This document shows positions 26,739-36,115 of a stretch of 64,000 nucleotides of DNA, one piece after another (position 1 is the first letter of the stretch; the number at the start of each line of letters is the position of its first letter). The stretch covers positions 1 to 64,000 of the forward strand of contig NZ_JAKILT010000023.1 in NCBI RefSeq assembly GCF_023283535.1, read 5' to 3'. Origin of the DNA: Shewanella sairae. GTDB lineage: Bacteria > Pseudomonadota > Gammaproteobacteria > Enterobacterales > Shewanellaceae. Both the position numbers and the translations under genes were made by a program. The notes beneath the pieces were generated by a model. That model did no database searches. It saw only the letters and a program-made list of their open reading frames with translations, and was not told the DNA's origin.

Positions 26739-27254
26739 ATGAGTTACGCAAACAGTTTTACTAAAGAAGATCTTGTTGCCTGTGGACTTGGCAAATTATT
26801 CGAACCGAATTCGCCGAGACTACCAAAAGACAATATGTTGATGATCGACCGAGTATTAAAAATAAATGCAGACGGTGGTGAATTCGGAAAAGGTGAAATT
26901 GTTGCAGAACTCGATATCAATCCAGATCTATGGTTCTTTGACTGCCATTTTGCAGGTGATCCTGTTATGCCTGGCTGCTTAGGCTTAGATGCTATGTGGC
27001 AACTAGTAGGCTTCTTTTTAGGTTGGGAAGGCGCATTAGGCAAAGGACGAGCATTAGGTGTCGGCGAAGTTAAATTTACCGGGCAAGTATTGCCTGAAGC
27101 CAAAAAAGTGACTTATAAATTAACGATAAAGCGCAAGGTATATCGTAAATTGGTAATGGGCATCGCCGATGCAACAATGGAAGTTGACGGCCGTGAAATC
27201 TATAGCGCTAAAGATCTTAAAGTAGGCATCTTTACAGACACTACGAGTTTTTAA
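26739..27254 (+). CDS. fabA: 3-hydroxydecanoyl-ACP dehydratase/isomerase
   Basis: FabA dehydrates 3-hydroxydecanoyl-ACP and isomerises the product to cis-3-decenoyl-ACP, the branch point of anaerobic unsaturated fatty acid synthesis. The protein has 171 residues (E. coli 172). The active-site His70 ([17 protein letters not shown]) and Asp84 (LGLDAMWQL) are present. GGAG lies about 14 bases upstream of the ATG, with an AAAAATA spacer. FabR- or FadR-type operators were looked for upstream but not recognised. Confidence 0.97.
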   Translation: MSYANSFTKEDLVACGLGKLFEPNSPRLPKDNMLMIDRVLKINADGGEFGKGEIVAELDINPDLWFFDCHFAGDPVMPGCLGLDAMWQLVGFFLGWEGALGKGRALGVGEVKFTGQVLPEAKKVTYKLTIKRKVYRKLVMGIADATMEVDGREIYSAKDLKVGIFTDTTSF

Positions 27255-27274
27255 GGTATCGCGCTTAATAAAAT

Positions 27275-27306
27275 GCCCTCTAACTATAGATAATAAATTA
27301 GAGGGC
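27275..27306 (-). terminator. Hairpin after rmf (and fabA)
   Basis: GCCCTCTAA and TTAGAGGGC pair around a 14-base loop between convergent fabA and rmf. The T-richer side (ATTTTATT) is on the minus strand, so it best serves rmf. Confidence 0.7.
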
Positions 27307-27362
27307 AAAAATGCTGCAAAAATCTAGTGCTAAAATCTAACTTTTCTTAGAATGGCTGAGTG

Positions 27363-27539
27363 TTATTTATTAAATAATCCACTCACACGCCCGTCAATGC
27401 CTTCACGCCATCCGCCAAGCCATTGTGATTTTGAATCAAGTGTCGAATACGGACAGATCTCCTTCGAACGGCCACCAATCCCAGCTTGAAAACCTTTTGA
27501 AAAAGCTCTATCTAGTCGATCTCTTTTTTGTCTTTTCAT
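27363..27539 (-). CDS. rmf: Ribosome modulation factor
   Basis: RMF binds 70S ribosomes and drives 100S dimer formation in stationary phase, a hibernation state that protects ribosomes. The 58-residue frame begins MKRQKRDRLDRAFSKGFQAG and contains GRSKEICPY and SQWLGGWREGIDGRV, matching E. coli RMF (55 residues) almost position for position. The start at 27539 has AGAGGA 8 bases upstream. fabA-rmf adjacency is conserved in E. coli. Being very short and basic, it is easily missed by gene callers. Confidence 0.96.
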   Translation of the reverse strand: MKRQKRDRLDRAFSKGFQAGIGGRSKEICPYSTLDSKSQWLGGWREGIDGRVSGLFNK

Positions 27540-27682
27540 GCAAGCATCCTCTATTCAATAACGAAAGAAGCTATCGCTTCACCTTCATTGATAAAGCTTT
27601 TTGAAGTAGAGATCAATCCCCAAAAGCGCTCATTCACATGGTTATTTTTTAAGCTATTGAGAATCATTACAAAATTATTGCA

Positions 27683-27713
27683 AAAAAAATCGAGGCATTT
27701 GCCTCGATTTCTA
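27683..27713 (-). terminator. Terminator of the DUF3466 gene
   Basis: AAATCGAGGC AAAT GCCTCGATTT followed by 8 T on the minus strand, 14 bases after the DUF3466 stop. It also insulates rmf from the upstream operon. Confidence 0.92.
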
Positions 27714-27726
27714 TTGAGATAAGCAG

Positions 27727-29598
27727 TTACTTAAATTTCCGTCTAAACCAGAGTAACGGTAAAGCAAACAACCAAGCAAAACTCGCTGCACCTTTACGCT
27801 CATAATTAGCATTACTATCGTCGTCATCAACTACTGTACAAGCTTCTGCGCCTGCAGAGCTAGAAGGCTTTAAAACCACCATTCTTGGTAAGAAAGCCGT
27901 TACAGGGTTACCATTCCCATCTAATACAAATAGTGGTAAGCCATTATCTCCAATGACTAAATTACCATTCGCATCTATCTGATAAGATGGCTTACGAATA
28001 AATGCCGTTCCGACAATCGTACCGTCTTCATTAATGCTATTGGCTTCGACTACAACAATTTCTGTTTCATACTCAAGCGGTGAACCACCCTCTGGATTTG
28101 GTACGGTAACTTTATTGCGCTGCCAGTTACCCTCCGCATCTTTCTTGTAGCCTTTTGACTCACAGGTCAGTAAGTTGTTTAAGTTATTAAACTCATCTGC
28201 GGCGATATCATAAAGGAAGCCAGCCTTGGGGCGTGGCTTCTCTTTATCGTGAGTGGTTTCAATATAACCAACTACTTGGCCTTTGTTATTAATCGCACGT
28301 CCACGACTACTTAAATCTGACGTCGCGTTATAAAAATCATTTGGCGTAACAAGTGGTGTTTCAGGGTTCTTAGTATCAAAGTAAAAGAACTTATCACGAC
28401 GATAGCCGTCGATGTATTTATTATAACTACCAACTAAAATGCCATCGTCATTGATGCCGTAAGCTATTGATGAATAGACATCTCTCGCCTCATCCACATT
28501 AACCCAATTATATTTGTACTCGCCTGTAGACTCATCCTTAACCCAATAAGCAGCGTCATAATACAGTCTATCTTTATCATTATTTCGATAAACATAAGAG
28601 CGACCGGCAATAACACCTTGATCGTTTAAGCCCAGCGCCTGCGCAGTGTATACAGCCTCATTTGTGACTTCTAGACCTAGCGGCAGCTCTGTACCTTCAC
28701 CAATAACGGCATTGGTAGCGCTATCGTACTGCCAAACATAACCACGGATCTGATATTGAATGTCACTATAGCCATATTGATTTGGAAACTGAGCTGACTG
28801 GATGCAGATATCTTGTGGAGCAGTCTCGCTATCATTGGTCACACAGGAATTAATAATATTGGCACTGTTTTCACTGATTGCCGTACTCGCATAACCTGCA
28901 ACTAAGCCTGAATTGTTTACAGCGGTAGCACTTGAGATCCCGCCAACCGTTATTTGCTGCTCGTCATCACCATTTTTATATGGGTAAACGCTATAAGGAG
29001 GGAGAAGTGGGATTTCAGCTTCACTTTGGCCCTTTTTAACAAAACCACGTTGCTCATACTCACGATAATACCAATCAGTTTGGGTATCACTGCTACCGCT
29101 ATAATCAATAGTTTGTTCAGGAGCTGACATAGCACCGACTCTAACGCCATCATCGTTAATGCCATAGAAAAAAGCATCCACAGAATTAACTGTAGCGTCA
29201 TCTGTAGGCAGAGATGGTGGCGTGGTGTTATTCACACTCTCGAAAGTCGGTTCCCATGCATTACCAATCGAGTTAAAGGTAAAGTTGTTAGCGATAATCG
29301 GCAAATTAACCGAATATGAAATAATCTCTGAATCAGCTACACCGTCTTCAATATCAATGACGCCATCATCGTCTTCAGAAACCGTCAGCTTCTTCTTACC
29401 CTTTGCGACAGCAACACTTTGATCATGAATATTGACGGCCATACCATAACCGTTACGAGTATTTTCAATTGTACCATTCAGATCGTAACTATCATCGATG
29501 TTAATAATTTCATAAACAGGTGCAGCCTGCACACCTTGAAGTACGCTTATAACGCCAACAGCAACTAACGATAGGGTTTTATCCAACTTAAACTTCAT
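27727..29598 (-). CDS. DUF3466 surface protein with HAF-like repeats and C-terminal sorting signal
   Basis: The 623-residue protein has a signal peptide ending near residue 25 (SVLQGVQA|A). Repeated motifs of the form [A/G/S]-[I/V/L]-N-[D/N/E]-x-G-x-x-V/A-G (GINDDGVRVGA, AVNNSGLVAGY, GLNDQGVIAGR, GINDDGILVGS, AINNKGQVVGY, SINEDGTIVGT) occur about six times and match the HAF extracellular repeat. The C-terminus is an acidic stretch (VVDDDDSN), a short hydrophobic helix (AASFAWLFALPLLWF) and a basic end (RRKFK), the tripartite layout of rhombosortase-type (GlyGly-CTERM-like) signals. It is likely exported to the surface and anchored or released by a sorting protease. Function is unknown. It follows uup by 29 bases on the same strand. 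Confidence 0.82.
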   Translation of the reverse strand: MKFKLDKTLSLVAVGVISVLQGVQAAPVYEIINIDDSYDLNGTIENTRNGYGMAVNIHDQSVAVAKGKKKLTVSEDDDGVIDIEDGVADSEIISYSVNLPIIANNFTFNSIGNAWEPTFESVNNTTPPSLPTDDATVNSVDAFFYGINDDGVRVGAMSAPEQTIDYSGSSDTQTDWYYREYEQRGFVKKGQSEAEIPLLPPYSVYPYKNGDDEQQITVGGISSATAVNNSGLVAGYASTAISENSANIINSCVTNDSETAPQDICIQSAQFPNQYGYSDIQYQIRGYVWQYDSATNAVIGEGTELPLGLEVTNEAVYTAQALGLNDQGVIAGRSYVYRNNDKDRLYYDAAYWVKDESTGEYKYNWVNVDEARDVYSSIAYGINDDGILVGSYNKYIDGYRRDKFFYFDTKNPETPLVTPNDFYNATSDLSSRGRAINNKGQVVGYIETTHDKEKPRPKAGFLYDIAADEFNNLNNLLTCESKGYKKDAEGNWQRNKVTVPNPEGGSPLEYETEIVVVEANSINEDGTIVGTAFIRKPSYQIDANGNLVIGDNGLPLFVLDGNGNPVTAFLPRMVVLKPSSSAGAEACTVVDDDDSNANYERKGAASFAWLFALPLLWFRRKFK

Positions 29599-29627
29599 TA
29601 ACTCGCTTCCTATTTCTTATTTTTAGC

Positions 29628-31550
29628 TTACTTCAATGACTCGAGCTCTTCCCATCGCTCAAAGCAACTTTCAAGCTGGCTTTCCTTGTCAGACAAAGCT
29701 TGTAAGTTTTCATTCACTATTTTTTGTTCTTGAGAGTAAAACTCTGGCGAACTGACAATCGCTTGAAGAGCTTCAAGTTCTTGTTCTAATTGTTCCATTA
29801 ACGCTGGTAAAGACTCTAACTCACGCTGTAATTTGTAAGAAAGCTTTTTCTCTACTTTTTTCTCAACCTTTGGCTGTGGAGCAGGCTTGGCCTCTACCAC
29901 TGGAGCTTGGACAGCGTTTATTGACTGAGGTTCCTCAGAATAAAATCTAGCACCTTGTGAGACTGCATCTTCGTAGCCACCAACATACTCGCTCCAACCA
30001 CCATTACCTGTAAACCACCAGCTGCTTGTTACCGTATTATCGATAAATGCTCTATCGTGACTAACAAGCAATAACGTACCTTTATAGTCAGCAAGCAAAG
30101 ACTCTAACAACTCTAAGGTCTCAATATCAAGATCGTTTGTTGGTTCATCGAGAATAATTAAATTTGCAGGCCTCAGTAATAAACGCGCAAGTAACAATCT
30201 GTTTTTCTCGCCTCCAGATAGTGCTTTAACTGGCGTTCTGGCACGCATTGGCGAGAATAAGAAATCTTGTAGATAACTTAAAATATGTCTATCTTGACCA
30301 TTAATAGTGACGGTCTTTTTACCATCGCCAACGTTATCTTCAACCGTTTTTTCAGGATCTAAGGCTTCACGATATTGGTCAAAGTATGCGATTTCGAGCT
30401 TGGTACCCACTTTGACTGAACCTGATTGCGCTTCAAGCTGGCCAATAAGCAGTTTCACTAAAGTTGATTTACCACAGCCGTTTGGCCCAATTAACGCTAT
30501 TCGGTCACCGCGCATAACTGTAGAACTGAAGTTTTTAACTAAGTTTTTCTCAGGTAAGTTGTATTCTAAGTTTTCAATATCAAAAACCAGTTTACCTGAG
30601 CGATCTGTATCAGCAACCGCCATTTTAGCGCCGCCTTGGCGATTAAGACGTGCCATACGCTCGACACGCAAATCTTTAAGGGCACGTACACGGCCTTCAT
30701 TACGGGTACGTCGAGCCTTAACACCTTGACGGATCCAAGCTTCTTCTTCGGCTAACTTTTTGTCAAAATGTGCATTTTGTTCCGCTTCTACGCGCAACCA
30801 TTCAGCTTTTCCATCTAAGTATGTTTGGTAATTACCAGGCCAAGAGGTCACAACGCCGCGATCTAAATCGACAATACGCGTAGCCATACGTTGAATAAAG
30901 CCACGGTCGTGACTGACAAACACAATCGCGCCGCGGTAGCTGAGTAGGAATTGCTCTAGCCACTCAATGGTATCGATGTCTAAGTGGTTCGTTGGTTCAT
31001 CTAACAACAGTAAATCAGGTTCGCTTACCAATGAGCGTGCTAAAGCAACTTTACGTTGCCAACCACCTGATAATTCAGAAAGAGGTGCATCGGCATCAAG
31101 ACCAAGTAACTCACAGTTTTGGTTAATGCGATTATCCAATTGCCATCCATTCAAATGGTCAATATCTTCTTGCAAACGCTCCATCTGCTTTAGCATGCGC
31201 TCCATTTCATCTGGATTTGCAGTGCCGACATCATGAGACAGTTGATGGTAACGCTCGAGCTTTTCACCTACTTCTTTTAATCCCGCGGCGATATAAGCAT
31301 AAACAGTGCCTTTTTCCGCTTTAGGCGGATCCTGTTGTAAGCGACTTACTTTAACGTCAGTAGCGATATTGAACTCGCCTTCATCAAGCAGCACATCGCC
31401 ACTTAAAATCTTCATTAAACTCGACTTACCTGCACCATTGCGACCAACAATACAAACGCGCTCACCAGGTTCGATGGTGAAATCAGCATTTTTCAACAAA
31501 GGTGTATAGCCATAGGCTAAAGAGCCGTTATTAATACGTACGAGACTCAA
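29628..31550 (-). CDS. uup: ABC-F ATPase Uup
   Basis: Uup is a soluble ABC-F protein with two nucleotide-binding domains and no membrane part, linked to ribosome function and to suppression of transposon precise excision. The protein has 640 residues. Domain 1 has Walker A GRNGAGKSS (about 36-44), signature LSGGWQRKV and Walker B LLLLDEPTNHLD; an arm/linker follows; domain 2 has GPNGCGKST, LSGGEKNRL and LIILDEPTNDLD. The C-terminal 90 residues form a charged coiled coil, the DNA-binding tail typical of Uup. It ends 2 bases from the glutaredoxin-like gene, so the two are cotranscribed with rlmL. Confidence 0.95.
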   Translation of the reverse strand: MSLVRINNGSLAYGYTPLLKNADFTIEPGERVCIVGRNGAGKSSLMKILSGDVLLDEGEFNIATDVKVSRLQQDPPKAEKGTVYAYIAAGLKEVGEKLERYHQLSHDVGTANPDEMERMLKQMERLQEDIDHLNGWQLDNRINQNCELLGLDADAPLSELSGGWQRKVALARSLVSEPDLLLLDEPTNHLDIDTIEWLEQFLLSYRGAIVFVSHDRGFIQRMATRIVDLDRGVVTSWPGNYQTYLDGKAEWLRVEAEQNAHFDKKLAEEEAWIRQGVKARRTRNEGRVRALKDLRVERMARLNRQGGAKMAVADTDRSGKLVFDIENLEYNLPEKNLVKNFSSTVMRGDRIALIGPNGCGKSTLVKLLIGQLEAQSGSVKVGTKLEIAYFDQYREALDPEKTVEDNVGDGKKTVTINGQDRHILSYLQDFLFSPMRARTPVKALSGGEKNRLLLARLLLRPANLIILDEPTNDLDIETLELLESLLADYKGTLLLVSHDRAFIDNTVTSSWWFTGNGGWSEYVGGYEDAVSQGARFYSEEPQSINAVQAPVVEAKPAPQPKVEKKVEKKLSYKLQRELESLPALMEQLEQELEALQAIVSSPEFYSQEQKIVNENLQALSDKESQLESCFERWEELESLK

Positions 31551-31551
31551 C

Positions 31552-31788
31552 TTACGCTCCTAAAAATTCTTTTAATGCTTCGAGATCAAACGGCCAATTT
31601 AGTTCAGTTTGGGTTTCGACTAATTTGACAACAGGAATACGAATACCGTATTGCTCTGCAAGAGTTTGATCATCACAAATATCTATCATGCTATATGGCA
31701 CGTTTGCTTGATTGAGCAAGTCAGCTGCCAACTCACACAGATGGCAAGCATCTGTGTGATACAAAATAACTGTCAAGTTACTTGGCAT
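31552..31788 (-). CDS. Glutaredoxin-like thiol protein (DUF836-type)
   Basis: This 78-residue thioredoxin-fold protein has the redox motif CHLC (Cys15-Cys18) after a short beta strand (TVILYHTDA) and the cis-Pro segment RIPVVKL near residue 50. It is shorter than a standard glutaredoxin and matches the glutaredoxin-like family found in the rlmL-uup neighbourhood of marine gammaproteobacteria. Its start overlaps the rlmL stop by 11 bases, so the two are translationally coupled. A role in redox control of translation-linked proteins is suggested only by position. Confidence 0.8.
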   Translation of the reverse strand: MPSNLTVILYHTDACHLCELAADLLNQANVPYSMIDICDDQTLAEQYGIRIPVVKLVETQTELNWPFDLEALKEFLGA

Positions 31789-33913
31789 GTGTAATTAGCC
31801 AAGTGTTATGAATGTGCGGGTTGCGCTTGTAATCTAGCGGTAAGGTTTGGCTGTCAATGTTCTTCACTTGCATCCCTTGGGCTTCAAGTTGTTCAATTTC
31901 CATCTTAAACTTACGTTTGTTATTAGAGAAAATGATTTCCCCACCTGGATTAAGTAGCTTGAACACATCACTCAACATGGCAACATGATCGCGCAATACA
32001 TCAAACGAGTCTTCCATACGCTTAGAGTTTGAGAAGGTTGGCGGATCGATAAAGATAAGGTCAAATCTGTCGTGAGTACGTTTCATCCACTGTAAACAGT
32101 TTGCTTGAACAAACTGATATTTATCGTTATTTAGACCATTTAATGCAAAGTTCTCTTTGGCCCAATCGATATAAGTATTTGACATATCGACCGTAGTCAC
32201 AGATGTCGCGCCACCCAGTGCCGCATGCACTGACGCAGAACCAGTATAAGAGAATAGGTTACATACACTACGGCCTTTTGATTTTTCACCAACAAGCTTA
32301 CGCGTTAAACGATGATCTAAGAATAAACCTGTATCTAAATACTCTTTAAGGTTTAATTTAAATTTCGCGCCGTATTCAGTTGTGATTAACTCAAGCTTAC
32401 TTGCTGCCAACTTTTCATATTGATTAGTCCCCTTTTTACGCTCACGGGTTTTTAAAATAATATGATTTGGATCGATACCAATTGCACTAGGTAAAGAGAT
32501 CAACACGTCAGTAAGACGACGCTTAGTCACAGCCTCTGGTATTTGAGATGGTGCTGAGTATTCTTGGATAACGACGTAATCAAGATACTTATCGACAGCA
32601 ACATTGTATTCAGGAAGATCAGCATCATATAAACGATAGCTATCGATGCCCTCTTTCTTCGCCCACTTTTCTAGCTGTTTAAAGTTCTTTTTAATGCGGT
32701 TAGCAAATGGCACCGCAATATCACTGACATCGCCTTCGATCTTGATATTAGCAGGGTCGACACGACGGGTGTTTTCTGCATGTACAGTGTAAAGATTAAA
32801 CGCACACTCTAACGCGCCGTTATTCATCTTCATCTGTTTATCTGCTTTTAGCTTTAACGCAGATAAAAGTTCAATATCGCTATTTAAAATAGCAATACTC
32901 CAACCACCAAACTCAGCTTTAAACTTGTCGCCTAACTGATAATACAACTGCAGCAAAGAGGTGACATTACCTAAACGTTCACCATAAGGTGGGTTTGAGA
33001 TTAAGAAACCGGAAGATGAAGGCACGTCGATGTTAAGTGCATTGCAAACATTAAAGTCGATTAAATCCAGTACACCGGCATTTTCAGCATTGCGTTTAGC
33101 TAATGCCACTAATCTTGAGTCAATATCAGAACCATAGAACTTAAGTTCGCAGCGGGTCTTACCAATAGAAGCACGTGCTTGCGCTTCATTTAATAGCTCT
33201 TGCCAAACTTTCTTGTTGTGCGGTAACCAATGGTCAAAACCAAAACGTTCACGGTGTATGCCTGGCGCAATATCACAAGCCATCATAGCGGCTTCAATCA
33301 AAATCGTGCCACTACCACAAAAAGGATCAAGCAAATCAACCTGTTCAGCTTGCCAGCCACTACGAACCAACATATTTGCAGCTAAGTTTTCTTTAAGTGG
33401 CGCTTCACCCGTTGTAGAGCGATATCCGCGCTTATGTAAAGCTGGACCAGAGAAATTAAAACCAATAGTGATTTCGCCGCGTCTAAAGTGTGCATCGATT
33501 CTAAAGTCAGCATCAACTCTTTCTACGTTTGGTCGGCTGAAATCATCATCACGGAAACGATCGACAATCGCATCCTTAATTTTCAACGCACCAAATTGGG
33601 TGTTCTTAATAAAGCCACCCAGACCGTGGAAATCAATACTGAATGTGCTGCGATTAGAAAACTGCATCTGCCAGTCAATGCCATAAGCTGCGTTATATAG
33701 CTGCTCTGGAGACTCACAAGGACCTTTGTAAATAACGAAAATGATTCTGCTCGCTAAGCGCGACCATAGCGTAATACGATATCCAAGCTCTAGCGAAGCA
33801 GAAAAATAAACTCCCGCAACACTTTCTTTAATTTCAGAAGCGCCAAGCTCTGCAAGCTCTAGTGATAACGCGTATTCATAGCCTCTTGGGGCTGCAGCAA
33901 AAAAATTTAACAT
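31778..33913 (-). CDS. rlmL: Bifunctional 23S rRNA methyltransferase RlmK/RlmL
   Basis: RlmKL makes m2G2445 (RlmL) and m7G2069 (RlmK) in 23S rRNA during 50S assembly. The protein has 711 residues (E. coli 702). A THUMP domain is at the N-terminus (about 1-160). The first methyltransferase domain follows, with [16 protein letters not shown] and the catalytic [10 protein letters not shown]. The second domain has [20 protein letters not shown] and [14 protein letters not shown]. Both active motifs are intact. It leads an operon rlmL-grx-uup-DUF3466. The start at 33913 opens onto a long intergenic region, where its promoter must lie. Confidence 0.95.
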   Translation of the reverse strand: MLNFFAAAPRGYEYALSLELAELGASEIKESVAGVYFSASLELGYRITLWSRLASRIIFVIYKGPCESPEQLYNAAYGIDWQMQFSNRSTFSIDFHGLGGFIKNTQFGALKIKDAIVDRFRDDDFSRPNVERVDADFRIDAHFRRGEITIGFNFSGPALHKRGYRSTTGEAPLKENLAANMLVRSGWQAEQVDLLDPFCGSGTILIEAAMMACDIAPGIHRERFGFDHWLPHNKKVWQELLNEAQARASIGKTRCELKFYGSDIDSRLVALAKRNAENAGVLDLIDFNVCNALNIDVPSSSGFLISNPPYGERLGNVTSLLQLYYQLGDKFKAEFGGWSIAILNSDIELLSALKLKADKQMKMNNGALECAFNLYTVHAENTRRVDPANIKIEGDVSDIAVPFANRIKKNFKQLEKWAKKEGIDSYRLYDADLPEYNVAVDKYLDYVVIQEYSAPSQIPEAVTKRRLTDVLISLPSAIGIDPNHIILKTRERKKGTNQYEKLAASKLELITTEYGAKFKLNLKEYLDTGLFLDHRLTRKLVGEKSKGRSVCNLFSYTGSASVHAALGGATSVTTVDMSNTYIDWAKENFALNGLNNDKYQFVQANCLQWMKRTHDRFDLIFIDPPTFSNSKRMEDSFDVLRDHVAMLSDVFKLLNPGGEIIFSNNKRKFKMEIEQLEAQGMQVKNIDSQTLPLDYKRNPHIHNTWLITHAK

Positions 33914-34549
33914 TGATTAGTCGACACACAGTAAAAATTAGTCAGACATTATACCTGTTAGTGCTAGTAAATGATAAAAGTTATTGTGTAAAGCTAGATT
34001 TAAGCTAATTACCGCTTATAAAACCAACAAGATAAAACTTGCGAGGCAGTTAACTTGCATTGAATTAAGCGACCGTCCCTGAGCTTGAGGGCTAATAAAT
34101 GCTCAACAAAACAATAAACTAATCAAAATAACCAGAATTAGCGACCGACTCACTAACGTACATTTTTAGTCGATATAACCGCATATAATACGATAGCTAA
34201 TGCTTCTCACTCTACTTGATGATGTGTGCTTGTGTAGACAGATTGAGAGCTAACCTAAATGCTAATCGCCTTTAGCGAATAAAGTTTTACTTTCGCTTAT
34301 ATTAATTGCGATGGTTTATTATTAATTACAATTAAGGGCCTTTTAATCTCCTTGACGACCCCTTACCTTTCTCAACAAACCTTCTATGAAAATCATTAGC
34401 CTAAGAAGCGACTGAAAGTGCGACAGTTTGTATCTATTTTCCATATGCGATTGATCTACAGATGAAATCCCTTAGAATTGGTTTACATAAAAACAACAAA
34501 CACAACACCAACACAACAGACCTTCGTGGGATGTTTAAGTGAGAGATAA
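33914..34549. other. 636-base divergent intergenic region
   Basis: No gene or RNA is recognised between rlmL and the plus-strand cyclophilin. It is AT-rich with several short palindromic stretches and no convincing terminator. It must hold divergent promoters for both neighbours. Part of it could encode a small RNA, but nothing in the sequence points to one. Confidence 0.5.
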
Positions 34550-35152
34550 ATGAACAAAGTGTACCCTCTTCTACTTTGCCTTGGATTAAGTGCATGTGGC
34601 GGCGATAGCGATAGTACCCCACCAACACCGCCAGTAGAACCTCCAAAACTGCAGGCCGACGTCTGCTATAAAATGTCAACAACGATGGGCGATATCACCT
34701 TAGCAATTGACCTAACAAATATGCCTATTACCGGGAAAAACTTTAAAGATTACGTTGATAGCGAGTTTTATAACGGAACACTTTTCCATCGAGTTGCTTA
34801 TAACTTTGTGGTTCAAGGAGGCGGTTTTACAAGCGGTATGGTGGCTAAACCTGGCAATGACCCAATTATTAATGAAGCTGACGCCGGCATCAGTAATGAA
34901 AGGGGGACAATTGCTATGGCACGCACTAGCAATCCAAATTCAGCAACGTCTCAATTTTTTATTAATGTTCTAGATAATCCACAATTAGATGCGTCAAGTT
35001 CTAGTTATGGTTACGCGGTATTTGGAAAAGTCGTTGAAGGCATCGAAGTCGTTGATCAGATCAATATTGCTGATACAGGCAGTAATGATGAAGTTCCTGT
35101 ATCTGAAATCTTAATCAATAGCGTTGCAGAAATAACTTGCCCTACTAATTAA
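34550..35152 (+). CDS. Lipoprotein peptidyl-prolyl isomerase (cyclophilin type)
   Basis: The 200-residue protein has a lipobox (LSAC, Cys16) followed by a flexible Asp/Ser/Thr/Pro linker (GGDSDSTPPTPPVEPP), then a cyclophilin domain. The domain has the VVQGGGFTSGM motif (Phe of the active site), TIAMARTSNPNSATSQFFINV and YAVFGKVVEG. It resembles PpiA/PpiB but is tethered by lipid to the cell envelope; there is no Asp at +2, so outer-membrane sorting is expected. It would accelerate proline isomerisation in periplasmic proteins. AGAGAT lies about 5 bases upstream of the ATG. Confidence 0.9.
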   Translation: MNKVYPLLLCLGLSACGGDSDSTPPTPPVEPPKLQADVCYKMSTTMGDITLAIDLTNMPITGKNFKDYVDSEFYNGTLFHRVAYNFVVQGGGFTSGMVAKPGNDPIINEADAGISNERGTIAMARTSNPNSATSQFFINVLDNPQLDASSSSYGYAVFGKVVEGIEVVDQINIADTGSNDEVPVSEILINSVAEITCPTN

Positions 35153-35163
35153 TAAAGATACTC

Positions 35164-35203
35164 AATGAGGTGCGCTTTAGCTTACTTTTTTAGCCACCTC
35201 ATT
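35164..35203. terminator. Possible convergent terminator
   Basis: AATGAGGTG and CACCTCATT pair around a 22-base loop, 11 bases after the cyclophilin stop. The loop itself is T-rich; the tail is not, so efficiency is uncertain. The following 200 bases up to zapC show nothing. Confidence 0.5.
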
Positions 35204-35406
35204 ACGCTTAACCTCACAAAATAACGAAACAATAGCCAAATGACAGTAAAGGCTTCGTTAAGATGATAAGCAAACACCATAAAGTTAAATAAGTAGATGC
35301 TTAATTTTGGTTATCTATCTCGCAAGTTAAAATCTCTATCAATTTTGTAAATTAGGCTGATTTATAGTCAGCAAAACTAATCTAACTAAAAGTAGTAGAT
35401 ATTCTA

Positions 35407-35943
35407 TTAAGCAGCATTTACTCGATGTGAAACTACGGGAAGCGGCGCTAATCTATCATGCATAACTTTAATAGTTTCAAATTGTTTAAGCGATTTTGAC
35501 TCGGTTAAGCGACATTCTGCAGACATGATCATGACAAGTGAAGCCTGAAGTCCAGATTCGATTACCATTGCAACTACACTGTGTTCAGTTGACGTCAACT
35601 GAAACAACTTGCCCACATCACTATAAACACATTGATGGGATACATTGAAGAACCAAGATTTTGGCATCTGAGGTTTTAATAAAAAATGAGCAGCAGTAGC
35701 GTTCAGTGCAATTTGAACTAATTGAGCATCAGTTAAAGAAAGTGTCTTCGATAAACGATCGACCAAATCAATATAGAATTTAGCATGTTCTACGCTAAAC
35801 TCCATTGGCTGTTTGGCATCTGGTATTAGAGACTTCAATTTATAAGGTGACAAAAACTCCATGTCATCCCCTAATGAAACACTTAATACTTGGTGCGTTT
35901 CATTATATCTCCATTGCCAATCCCTTTTTGGCATTAATAACAT
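35407..35943 (-). CDS. zapC: Cell division protein ZapC
   Basis: ZapC binds FtsZ and promotes bundling of Z-ring filaments. The protein has 178 residues (E. coli ZapC 180). Recognisable features are the N-terminal DWQWRYNETHQVLSVSL, the LKPQMPKSWFFN segment and the C-terminal IKVMHDRLAPL. It lies just downstream of pyrD on the same strand, the pyrD-zapC order of E. coli. The start could be 35943 or the internal ATG at 35934. Confidence 0.92.
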   Translation of the reverse strand: MLLMPKRDWQWRYNETHQVLSVSLGDDMEFLSPYKLKSLIPDAKQPMEFSVEHAKFYIDLVDRLSKTLSLTDAQLVQIALNATAAHFLLKPQMPKSWFFNVSHQCVYSDVGKLFQLTSTEHSVVAMVIESGLQASLVMIMSAECRLTESKSLKQFETIKVMHDRLAPLPVVSHRVNAA

Positions 35944-36035
35944 AACGTTTACCTTTATTTAGATACAATTGGATAATAGATGATTATTTCATCAATATCA
36001 AAATAAATTTTCCGAAATGAGATTTAACAAATTAA

Positions 36036-36080
36036 TAAAAAACGATCACCCAGATCTTTAAATAGATCTAAATGATCGTT
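36036..36080 (-). terminator. Terminator of pyrD
   Basis: AACGATCA and TGATCGTT flank an inner AGATCT/AGATCT repeat; on the minus strand the stem is followed by TTTTTTATT, 35 bases after the pyrD stop. It separates pyrD from zapC, so zapC may depend on read-through or its own promoter. Confidence 0.8.
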
Positions 36081-36115
36081 TTGCGATCTAATATATTTTT
36101 ATCGATCTAAACAAA

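Noticed and set aside
32000..33700. Several long plus-strand frames opposite rlmL.
   Set aside because: They are codon-use shadows of the methyltransferase gene, with low-complexity Ser/Ile-rich translations.
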